Shown here piece after piece: positions 14,692 to 21,813 of a stretch of DNA of 64,000 nucleotides. A model generated the notes under the pieces. The model saw only the letters and a list, made by a program, of their open reading frames with translations. It had not been told where the DNA came from and searched no databases. Made by a program: the position numbers and the translations under genes. Source of the DNA: Archangium violaceum (lineage in GTDB: Bacteria > Myxococcota > Myxococcia > Myxococcales > Myxococcaceae); contig NZ_CP069396.1 in the NCBI RefSeq assembly GCF_016887565.1, positions 6,368,001 to 6,432,000 of the forward strand. The letters run 5' to 3'. The first letter of the stretch is position 1, and every line of letters starts with the position of its first letter.

Positions 14692-16069
14692 ACAGCTCGA
14701 GCAACGCGGGCACGGTGAGCACCGCCGTGTAGTAGCCCATGAACTGCACGCCCGTGTTGAATCCGAGGGTGCGCGACAACAGCCCGCCGAGCAGTCCCAT
14801 CGTCAGGATCACCAGCAGCCCCAGCAACTGGCCTTCCCAGACGCTGATGACGATGATCAGACCGACGAAGGTGGAGATGATGGCCTCGTGGCTCACCTTG
14901 CGCGAGACGAACAGCGCCGCCCGCCGTGCATGGTTCATGGCGAACGGGTAGGACACCAGCGCCGCCAGCACCACGGACAGCATGCCGTAACCCAGGAACT
15001 CCCAGTGACTGAGCAGGTCGTGCAGGTTGTGCGTCTGCCCGGTGGCGGTATCCACCGTGAAACGCGGAGGCGCGTTGAACAGCGGTGCCGCCGGGCCGGC
15101 GGCCACCGGACTCAAGGGCAGGCCGAAAGCGATCAGCGGAATCAGCACTTCGGCGATGTAGGTGGCCTCGGTCACCCCGTTGCGCGCGGCCAGCACGGTG
15201 GTCAGCCGGTGATAGGCATGCTTGATGCGCGAGCCCACGGCCTCGCCCATCACCACCGTCATCGCCACCGGGCTGAACACGAACGTGGCGCTCGACACCG
15301 CCGCGGCGGCGAGCGTCCAGCGGATCTGCGTGGCATCGAGCACCTTGAACGGGTTGGGGAAATAACCCGACCAGCTCTTGACGTCCGGAGCCAGCGAGAA
15401 CGTCCGGACATGGTCGCGGCGCATGCGCGGACCCTCGAGCGGGGAGAGCACCGAGAACAGATCGGCCACCAGCGGGCCGATGGCGATTCCGAGGAAGTAG
15501 CTCACGCTGAGCTTGACGCCACGGCTGGCGGTGAACGCCTGCAGCGCCACGATGACGAGGACGAAGGGCACCAGCGCGACCACGGATGCCCAGCGACCGC
15601 CAGACAGGTAGGCGATCAGCACCGCGGCCGTCACGAAGATCCACGGCGCCGACTTCGAGATGGCGCCGCCAAAGGGCGCGAGCAGCAAGGCGAACGACAC
15701 CGCCAGCGGCACCGCGAGGAAGGCGGCGAGGAGCCCTCCGGACACCATCTTGCGCAGCGCGATGTGCGGCACGCCGAGGTTGCGCAGGATGTTGGCGTCC
15801 TGCAGCAGTGGAATGGCGGTGGTGTCACCGGGAATGCCGAGCAGTGCGGTGGGGACGGCATGCGTCATGTGCTTGGCGACAGCCCCGGCGAGAAAGAAGG
15901 TGAAGACGCCCGCCGGCGGCACGCCCAGCAGCGCGACCAACAGGGTCGGCGGCGCGAGCGTCGTCGTCTCGTCGGTCCCGGAGATCAATCCGATGGCGGT
16001 GAACACCACCGCACCGAGCAGCCCCATGGCCGCGGCGACCAGGATTTGATTCAGGAGGTCCGCTTGCAC
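14684..16069 (-). CDS. TctA-family (tripartite tricarboxylate transporter) permease
   Basis: 461-residue polytopic inner-membrane protein resembling TctA, the large subunit of tripartite tricarboxylate transporters. The family signature is visible at residues 74-85 as TALLGIPGDTTA (G-I-P-G), with a second related segment IAFGLPLSPVAAGPAAPL in the C-terminal half, as expected from the two-fold repeat. The GTG start at 16069 overlaps the TAG stop of the upstream small membrane-protein gene by one base (TAGTG), so the two are coupled. No TctC substrate-binding protein is encoded nearby, which is unusual; the substrate may be a di- or tricarboxylate but cannot be read. The last eight bases overlap the convergent Uma2 gene. 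Confidence 0.85.
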   Translation of the reverse strand: MQADLLNQILVAAAMGLLGAVVFTAIGLISGTDETTTLAPPTLLVALLGVPPAGVFTFFLAGAVAKHMTHAVPTALLGIPGDTTAIPLLQDANILRNLGVPHIALRKMVSGGLLAAFLAVPLAVSFALLLAPFGGAISKSAPWIFVTAAVLIAYLSGGRWASVVALVPFVLVIVALQAFTASRGVKLSVSYFLGIAIGPLVADLFSVLSPLEGPRMRRDHVRTFSLAPDVKSWSGYFPNPFKVLDATQIRWTLAAAAVSSATFVFSPVAMTVVMGEAVGSRIKHAYHRLTTVLAARNGVTEATYIAEVLIPLIAFGLPLSPVAAGPAAPLFNAPPRFTVDTATGQTHNLHDLLSHWEFLGYGMLSVVLAALVSYPFAMNHARRAALFVSRKVSHEAIISTFVGLIIVISVWEGQLLGLLVILTMGLLGGLLSRTLGFNTGVQFMGYYTAVLTVPALLELFK

Positions 16070-16578
16070 TACCGCTCCTCCATCGCCCGGGGCGCCGCCT
16101 GGGGCATTTCCGCCACCTGGGCTCGTGCCGACGAGGAAGAGGCCGAGGCCGCGTCGGACGCGACCGGCTGGAAGTTCGCGAACAGCTCGTAGAGGTGCAG
16201 TGCCTTCAGCTCATCCACCACCGGGGGTGGCAGCTCGGCGACCGCTCCGAGTCCGCCGGACTGCGCGGCGAGCTCGTTCAGCACCTCCTGGCGCCACGAC
16301 GGATCGGCCGCCCCGTCCTCCACCACCACGCGCTTGGGAGGGAAGAGGACCCCGCAGATGATGCCAGACAGAACGCAGCCGCCCAGACCGGCCAGCATCG
16401 CGTAGGCACGTGCGAGCGCGGCACTGTCAACCCGGTCCGCCAGGAGTCGGCTGGCCAGGAGGAAGCAGGCCAGGCTCACGACGAGTCCGATACCGATGGA
16501 CCACGCCAGGTGCCGCAGATCGACCGTATCGCCCCATACCTCGGCCAGGTGCCCGTGCCGCAGGTCGTGTTTCTTCAT
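16069..16578 (-). CDS. Small two-helix membrane protein coupled to the TctA permease
   Basis: 169-residue protein beginning MKKHDLRHGHLAEVWGD with two predicted membrane segments, LAWSIGIGLVVSLACFLLAS (about residues 24-43) and AYAMLAGLGGCVLSGIICGV (about 58-77), then a hydrophilic C-terminal half ending in Ser/Ala-rich sequence. It overlaps the TctA-type start by one base and sits where a TctB small subunit would. TctB proteins usually have four helices, so this is either a shortened analogue or an unrelated partner. I do not recognise the family. The frame is open further upstream, but ATG 16578 is the first plausible start before the helices. Confidence 0.65.
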   Translation of the reverse strand: MKKHDLRHGHLAEVWGDTVDLRHLAWSIGIGLVVSLACFLLASRLLADRVDSAALARAYAMLAGLGGCVLSGIICGVLFPPKRVVVEDGAADPSWRQEVLNELAAQSGGLGAVAELPPPVVDELKALHLYELFANFQPVASDAASASSSSARAQVAEMPQAAPRAMEER

Positions 16579-16830
16579 TCGTTCGTCTCCGCTCCGTCTC
16601 ATCGGGGCCAGGGTCCGATGGCAAGCGGCATCATCATAGGCGCTCAGGCCGGATCGCCGAGGCCCCTGCGCGTCTCGAATACCGCCTCCGTCCAGTGCGG
16701 TTGGCCGCATCGATCGCAGGGGCCCGTGGGTTTCTCCGAGCGCTGCTCCACGCAGCCACACACGGGGCGGAGCCGTCGCCGCGCGAGCCGCCTGGGCGGC
16801 AACGAGGCGAACGGCTTCCAGGCTGATACG

Positions 16831-17112
16831 TCAGCAGAACCAGCCGTTCTGCACCCAGCCATCGACGCCACAGCCGCCCCAGGCATGCCCGTACACCCAC
16901 TCGCCCTGGGCGCTGTAGATGGTGAAGGACTTCAAGAAGGTAATTCGCGTGAGGACTGTAATAACTACAATCCTTGTAAGAACGTTCTTGCGAGGATTGA
17001 TTGTGAGAGTGGTTTTTCCCTGGATCTTCCGCGTGTCGATTTTTCGCGAGCCAGGGGACAGGCGCCGGGCGTTGTGGGTCGCCCCGCGAGTCCGGGCGTG
17101 ATAGCCCCTCAT
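16831..17112 (-). other. Doubtful small ORF with a Cys/Trp/Gly-rich tail
   Basis: In the 536-base gap 16579-17114 an open frame runs from ATG 17112 to a TGA at 16831 (93 codons). The first half has no gene-like character; the middle contains the repeated peptide VLTRI (NVLTRIVVITVLTRITFLK) encoded by an AT-rich stretch, and the end reads WVYGHAWGGCGVDGWVQNGW then Phe-Cys-stop. That tail looks like real secreted-protein sequence and could be a remnant of a degraded gene or a short peptide gene. It is divergent from, and almost touches, the helicase start. The rest of the gap (16579-16830) holds nothing I can identify. Confidence 0.2.
16968..16999. repeat. 32-base AT-rich palindrome upstream of the helicase gene
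   Basis: A 32-base inverted repeat centred between 16983 and 16984, with arms CAATCCTTGTAAGAAC and GTTCTTGCGAGGATTG that match at 14 of 16 positions. Both differences would be G-U pairs in RNA, so a transcript could form a stem of about 14 pairs with an ACGU loop. The core AAGAACGTTCTT (16978-16989) is perfect. The stretch is markedly AT-rich in a high-GC region and lies about 115 bases upstream of the helicase start, so it could be a regulator site or a remnant of foreign DNA. Confidence 0.6.
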
Positions 17113-17114
17113 GT

Positions 17115-18758
17115 GTGAGCAACTCCTTCAAGTCCCTCGGTCTCTCTCCTGAATCCCTCGATGCGGTGCGGCGCGCCCGCTTCGCCTCTCCCACCCCCAT
17201 TCAGGCCCAGGCCATTCCTCCGGCGCTCGCCGGGCGGGACGTCATCGGCTGCGCGGCCACGGGGACGGGCAAGACGGCCGCCTACCTGCTGCCCCTGGTC
17301 GAGCGCCTGGTCGGTGAGCCGGGTCCGGCAGGGCTGGTGCTCGCCCCCACGCGCGAGCTGGTGCAGCAGATCGCCGACGAGGCCGCCTTCTTCGGTGAGC
17401 CGCGCGGTATCGCCCGGGCGGTGGTCATCGGGGGCACGGACATGGGCGCGCAGGTGGAGGCGCTGCGCCAGCGGCCCTCGCTGATCCTCGCCACCCCGGG
17501 CCGGCTGGCCGACCTGCTGAAGGCGGGCGCGGTGAACCTCTCGACGGTGCGCATGCTCGTGCTGGACGAGGCGGATCGGATGCTGGAGATGGGCTTCATG
17601 CCCGAGCTGTCGCAAATCCTCGCCGCGCTGCCCCGCGAGCGCCAGACGCTCCTGTTCTCCGCCACCTTGGGCCATAACGTGACGCGCTTCGCCCAGGAGG
17701 TGCTGCGCCGGCCCGTCCGGGTGGAGGTCACTCCGAGCGGAACTCCCGCCGCGCGCGCCGTGCAGCGGGCGTACGAGGTCGATCCGATGGAGAAGTACCC
17801 GCTGCTGCTCAGCCTGCTCGCGAGGGATCAGCTGAGCGCGATCGTCTTCACCCGCACCCGGGAGCGCGCCGAGAAGGTGCAGGAGATCCTCAAGCGCGCG
17901 GGCCACAAGAGCGCGCTCATCCACTCCGACCGCACGCAGGGACAGCGTCGTCAGGCGCTCGAGGGCTTCCGGCGGGGGCAGTACCGCTGCCTGGTGGCCA
18001 CGGATATCGCGTCACGCGGGCTGGACGTGGATGACATCGGCCACGTCATCAACTTCGACCTGCCACACTCCCCGGAGGACTACGTCCACCGGATCGGCCG
18101 CACGGCGCGAGCTGGTGCCAGCGGGCGCGCCTCGACCTTCGTCACCGAGCGAGACGAGGAGACGGTGCGCGCCATCGAGCGCATCATCCGCATGGACCTG
18201 CCGCGCGCCGAGGTGCCGCGGGAGGACTCCGTCTTCCGTGAGGAGATGGAGACGTTCCGGGCCGGGCGGGAGGAAAACGACCCGCTGGCGGTCCTGGAGG
18301 ACAAGCGCCCCCGCGCCCCGGAGAAGGCCCGTGCACGCCCCGTCCGCGCGAGCGAGGGCCGGGAGCGCCGTGGCGGGGACGACAGCCGTCGTGAGGCTCC
18401 GGGTCGTGGAAGGGCTTCCACCCGTGGGACGGACCGCCCGTCCGCTCCGCGCAAGGAGCGCCCGGCGGGACGGGACACCGCCCGTGGTGGAGCGAGGGAT
18501 GCGCGCGGCCGGAGCGCCGGGCAGGGAAGGAGCGCCGGGCAGGGAAGGAGCGCCGGGCAGGGAAGGAGCGCCGGGCAGGGAAGGAGCGCCGGGCAGGGAA
18601 GGAGCGCCGGGCAGGGAAGGAGCGCCGGGCAGGAGAGAAGTGGCGCCCGTGGTGCGGCGCGCCCGGGAGGCAAGGGGGGAGGGCGAGGGGGTGGTTCGTC
18701 ACGCGGGGCGGGCCCGTCCCCTCGTGGCCGTAGCGGCGGGGGACGGCGGGGCCGGTAG
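17115..18758 (+). CDS. DEAD-box RNA helicase with repeat-containing basic tail
   Basis: 547-residue ATP-dependent RNA helicase (RhlE-like), acting in ribosome assembly or RNA turnover. Motifs in order: Q-motif FASPTPIQAQAIP (23-35), Walker A AATGTGKT (47-54), PTREL, TPGR, DEAD at 151-154, SAT in LLFSATLG, then VFTRTRERAEK, HSDRTQGQR, ATDIASRGLDVDD and HRIGRTARAGASG in the second RecA domain. Residues from about 385 on are disordered, Arg/Gly/Ala-rich and basic, including seven copies of the hexapeptide GRSAGQ (last one altered), then an RGG-like end. Such tails bind RNA; the exact repeat makes its length prone to change. GTG 17115 starts the protein directly at the conserved N-terminus; the ribosome site is weak. 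Confidence 0.95.
   Translation: MSNSFKSLGLSPESLDAVRRARFASPTPIQAQAIPPALAGRDVIGCAATGTGKTAAYLLPLVERLVGEPGPAGLVLAPTRELVQQIADEAAFFGEPRGIARAVVIGGTDMGAQVEALRQRPSLILATPGRLADLLKAGAVNLSTVRMLVLDEADRMLEMGFMPELSQILAALPRERQTLLFSATLGHNVTRFAQEVLRRPVRVEVTPSGTPAARAVQRAYEVDPMEKYPLLLSLLARDQLSAIVFTRTRERAEKVQEILKRAGHKSALIHSDRTQGQRRQALEGFRRGQYRCLVATDIASRGLDVDDIGHVINFDLPHSPEDYVHRIGRTARAGASGRASTFVTERDEETVRAIERIIRMDLPRAEVPREDSVFREEMETFRAGREENDPLAVLEDKRPRAPEKARARPVRASEGRERRGGDDSRREAPGRGRASTRGTDRPSAPRKERPAGRDTARGGARDARGRSAGQGRSAGQGRSAGQGRSAGQGRSAGQGRSAGQGRSAGQERSGARGAARPGGKGGGRGGGSSRGAGPSPRGRSGGGRRGR
18511..18636 (+). repeat. 18-base coding tandem repeat (VNTR) in the helicase gene
   Basis: Seven head-to-tail copies of GGAGCGCCGGGCAGGGAA; the first six are identical and the seventh differs at its end. 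The unit is 18 bases, so gain or loss of copies changes the protein by six residues without a frameshift. Perfect identity points to recent expansion. Confidence 0.95.
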
Positions 18759-18764
18759 CCTCGT

Positions 18765-18789
18765 GGGCCCCGGTTGCCCGCCGGGGCCC
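18765..18789. terminator. Bidirectional hairpin between helicase and kup
   Basis: Perfect nine-base arms GGGCCCCGG / CCGGGGCCC with a seven-base loop, placed between the convergent helicase stop (18758) and kup stop (18792). No U-tract is seen on either side, as often in high-GC genomes, so it is a probable rather than certain terminator. Confidence 0.55.
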
Positions 18790-18791
18790 TC

Positions 18792-20708
18792 CTACAGCTC
18801 GACCTGCGTGCCCATCTCCACCACGCGGTTGGGTGGGATGCGGAAGAAGGCGGTGGCCGAGCGGGCATTGTGGCTCATCCAGACGAAGATCGCCTCGCGC
18901 CACTGGGCCATGCCCGGCTTCTTGGTGACGATGAGCGTCTCGCGGCCCAGGAAGAAGCTGGTCCCCATGAGATTGAACTGCAGCCCAGCCTCCCGCATGC
19001 GCTTGAGGATGTCGGGGACGCTCGGGTCGTCCATGAAGCCGTAGCGCGCGTACACGCGCTTGAGGCCGAGCTCCAGCGACTCCACCTCCACGCGCTCGGA
19101 AGCCGGCACGTGGGGCACGTCCAGGGTCTGGATGGTGAGCAGCACCGTCTGCTCGTGCAGGACCTTGTTGTGCTTGAGGTTGTGCAGGAGCGCGGTGGGC
19201 GCGATCTCCGAGTTGCCCGTCATGAAGATGGCCGTGCCGGGCACTCGCGTGGGCGGATGCTCCCCGAAGCTCTCCAGCAGCGCCTCGATGGAGAGCGCCG
19301 CGGCGCGCATCCGCTGGGCCAGCAGCTCGCGGCCACGCTTCCACGTCGTCATCAGGGTGAAGATGATCAGCCCGAGCGTGAGCGGGAACCAGCCTCCATC
19401 GGGCACCTTCACCACGTTGGCGCCCAGGAACGACAGGTCGATGGCCAGGAACACCGCCGTCATGGGCAGCACCACCGCGCGGCTCATCTTCCAGCGCTCG
19501 CGGGCCACCACGTACGACAGCACCGTGGTGATGGACATGGCCGCCGTGGTCGCCATGCCGTAGGCCGCCGCCAGCGCGCTCGAGGAGCGGAAGGTGAGCA
19601 CCAACACCACCACGCCCACCAGCATCGCGCGGTTGAGGCCGGGCAGGTAGATCTGCCCCTCCTCCGCCTCCGAGGTGTGCACCACCTCCATGCGCGGGCT
19701 GTAGCCCAGCTGGATGGCCTGGCGCGTGAGGCTGAACGCCCCCGAGATGAGCGCCTGGCTGGCGATGCTCGCCGCGAGCGTGGCGAGCGCCACCAGCGGG
19801 TAGAGCAGCGGCGGTGGGGCCAGCTGGTAGAACGGGTTCTCCGCCGTCGGGTCGCGCAGCAGGAGCGCGCCCTGCCCGAAATAGTTGAGCAGCAGCGCGG
19901 GCAGCGCCACCGCGAACCACGCCAGCCGGATGGGCTTGCGGCCGAAGTGACCCATGTCCGCGTAGAGCGCCTCGCCGCCGGTGATGACCAGGATGACCAC
20001 CGCCAGCAGCAGGAAGCCGTGCACGCCGTTGTGGAGGAAGAACTCCACCGCGTAGCCGGGCCACACCGCCCGCAGCACGTCCGGGTAGGCCAGGATGGAG
20101 CGCATGCCCAGCGTGGCGATGGTGCCGAACCACAGGAGCATCACCGGCCCGAAGATCTTCCCGATGCCGGCCGTCCCCCGGCTCTGCACCAGGAACAGGC
20201 CGATCAGGATGACCAGCGTGAGGGGCACCACATAGGGCTCGAACACGTGCGTGGCCACGTTGAGGCCCTCGGTGGCCGACAGCACCGAGACGGCCGGGGT
20301 GATGACACCATCGCCGTAGATGAGGCCCGCGCCGAACAGCGCCATCCACACCAGCACCTGGCGGTTGCGGCCCGGGTTGCCCCCGGGCGTGCGGTGCATC
20401 ACCAGCGCCATCAGCGCCAGCATTCCGCCCTCGCCCCGGTTGTCCGCGCGCATGACGAAGGCCAGGTACTTCATCGAGATGACGATGATGAGCGCCCAGA
20501 AGAACAGGCTCAGCACCCCCAGCACGTTGGCGGCCGAGGCGTCGATGGCATGCGGCCCGTGAAAACACTCACGCAGTGCGTAAAGGGGCGAGGTACCGAT
20601 GTCCCCGTAGACCACGCCCAGCGCCCCCAGTGCCGTCAATGCGATGCGACGGGGGGAGTCGGGTTCGGAGCCGTTGGGGGAGGGGGAGGAGTGCATGGAC
20701 GGATTCAC
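18792..20708 (-). CDS. kup: Kup-family potassium uptake transporter
   Basis: 638-residue K+/H+ symporter of the inner membrane. The family hallmark GVVYGDIGTSPLYALRE is at residues 31-47, followed by RADNRGEGGMLALMALV, GDGVITPAVSVLSATEGL, GGEALYADMGHFG and TGNSEIAPTALLHNLKHNKV, all diagnostic of Kup. About 12 membrane helices are expected in the first 450 residues, followed by the cytosolic C-terminal domain. Start is either GTG 20708 or ATG 20696 (MHSSPSP); neither has a strong ribosome site. Convergent with the helicase gene; no regulatory RNA such as ydaO was recognised in the 195-base gap upstream. Confidence 0.95.
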   Translation of the reverse strand: MNPSMHSSPSPNGSEPDSPRRIALTALGALGVVYGDIGTSPLYALRECFHGPHAIDASAANVLGVLSLFFWALIIVISMKYLAFVMRADNRGEGGMLALMALVMHRTPGGNPGRNRQVLVWMALFGAGLIYGDGVITPAVSVLSATEGLNVATHVFEPYVVPLTLVILIGLFLVQSRGTAGIGKIFGPVMLLWFGTIATLGMRSILAYPDVLRAVWPGYAVEFFLHNGVHGFLLLAVVILVITGGEALYADMGHFGRKPIRLAWFAVALPALLLNYFGQGALLLRDPTAENPFYQLAPPPLLYPLVALATLAASIASQALISGAFSLTRQAIQLGYSPRMEVVHTSEAEEGQIYLPGLNRAMLVGVVVLVLTFRSSSALAAAYGMATTAAMSITTVLSYVVARERWKMSRAVVLPMTAVFLAIDLSFLGANVVKVPDGGWFPLTLGLIIFTLMTTWKRGRELLAQRMRAAALSIEALLESFGEHPPTRVPGTAIFMTGNSEIAPTALLHNLKHNKVLHEQTVLLTIQTLDVPHVPASERVEVESLELGLKRVYARYGFMDDPSVPDILKRMREAGLQFNLMGTSFFLGRETLIVTKKPGMAQWREAIFVWMSHNARSATAFFRIPPNRVVEMGTQVEL

Positions 20709-20903
20709 CGTGGAAGATCGCCAGCCTTAGCGCACCCCTCGCTCCCGTGGCATCCAATTCGGCGGGTCGAGGCCAGAAGAGGAGGAAAAAAACACTGGGA
20801 GTGAACGAGGGACCCTCCAACCCGGGCCCTCGGGAGGGGCGGAGGGGCTCGCTGGTAGTGTCGCTCCCTCTTGACGGCTTCACGTCATGGAGAGGAGAGA
20901 CGC

Positions 20904-21632
20904 ATGGGCGCGCTGGATGGAAAGACCGCAATCATCACGGGAGGAGGCTCGGGAATCGGCTTCGCGATCGCCGAACGCTTCGTCAAGGAGGGCGCGAACG
21001 TCGTGCTCGCCGGACGCAGCCAGAAGCGGCTCGACGAGGCGGTGGAGAAGCTCGGACGGCGTGCCCGGGGCATGGTGACGGACGTCGCCGACGAGGCCCA
21101 GGTCCAGCGGCTCATCGACTCCGAGCCCCGTATCGATCTGTTGGTGACCTGTGCCGGAGGGGCGGTGTTCGGCCCGGTCGAGCAGGTTCCCACGAAGTCG
21201 TGGCGGGAGCTGTTCGACGGCCGCTTCTTCGGGCAGCTCTCCGCCTGTCACCACGCGGTTCCGAAGATGCCGCCGGGCAGCTCCATCGTGCTCTGCTCGG
21301 GCATCGCCGGCCATGCCGCCCTGGTGAACTACTCCGGGGGCGCGGGCTTGTGCGGCGCGGTCAACGCCATGGGACGCTCGCTCGCGGTGGAGCTGGCTCC
21401 GAAGGGCATCCGGGTGAACGTCCTGTCCCCCGGGCTGACCCATGGCACGGCGATCGACTGGAAGGTCCCTCCCGAGAAGCTGGACGAGTTCATGGCCGGG
21501 CTGATGAGCAACATCCCGATGAAGCGCTCGGCGTCCGCCCACGAGATGGCGGACGCGGCCTTCTTCCTGGCCACGTGCACGTATGCCACCGGCATGGTGC
21601 TCGACATCGACGGCGGCTGGACGGCCATCTGA
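20904..21632 (+). CDS. Short-chain dehydrogenase-like protein lacking the catalytic Lys
   Basis: 242-residue SDR-fold protein. The cofactor motif TGGGSGIG is at residues 12-19, the acidic/basic discriminator AGRSQKR at 36-42 suggests NADP(H), CAGG at 83-86 replaces the usual NAG, and Ser132 and Tyr143 occupy the catalytic positions. However, the Tyr-x-x-x-Lys motif reads YSGGA, so the expected Lys147 is Ala. The C-terminus FFLATCTYATGMVLDIDGGW is typical of the family. A good ribosome site (GGAGAGGAGAG) sets ATG 20904. It may be a low-activity or non-catalytic member, or use another proton relay. It is a stand-alone gene. Confidence 0.9.
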   Translation: MGALDGKTAIITGGGSGIGFAIAERFVKEGANVVLAGRSQKRLDEAVEKLGRRARGMVTDVADEAQVQRLIDSEPRIDLLVTCAGGAVFGPVEQVPTKSWRELFDGRFFGQLSACHHAVPKMPPGSSIVLCSGIAGHAALVNYSGGAGLCGAVNAMGRSLAVELAPKGIRVNVLSPGLTHGTAIDWKVPPEKLDEFMAGLMSNIPMKRSASAHEMADAAFFLATCTYATGMVLDIDGGWTAI

Positions 21633-21667
21633 GGAAAATTGCAGTAGAGGTTGCACGCGTTCGCACC

Positions 21668-21692
21668 CCGTCTGTCAGCTATTGACGGACGG
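21668..21692 (+). terminator. Possible terminator hairpin after the SDR gene
   Basis: Inverted repeat CCGTCTGTCA / TGACGGACGG (one G-U pair) with loop GCTAT, 36 bases after the SDR stop. It precedes an AT-rich stretch (21697-21716) that is a likely promoter region for the following protease gene. An operator role for the protease is the alternative. Confidence 0.4.
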
Positions 21693-21813
21693 TGGGTATT
21701 TGATTACAAATTATTTCTCGGATTCCGGATCTGTCCTGGCCTGCTCCGCGGCTGTTTCAGGCAGCCAAGGGGCGCGGTCGGATCCAATCACATACAGCCA
21801 AGGAGTTACCGAG

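Noticed and set aside
16195-17118. 307-codon plus-strand frame before the helicase
   Set aside because: Antisense to the small membrane-protein gene and continuing through a non-coding gap with no domain or ribosome site.
18511-18636. CRISPR-like array
   Set aside because: The 18-base units are contiguous without spacers and in frame inside a helicase gene.
18184-20568. 794-codon minus-strand frame covering kup and the helicase tail
   Set aside because: Overlaps kup in another frame on the same strand and reads low-complexity Ala/Gly/Arg/His sequence; kup has all family motifs.
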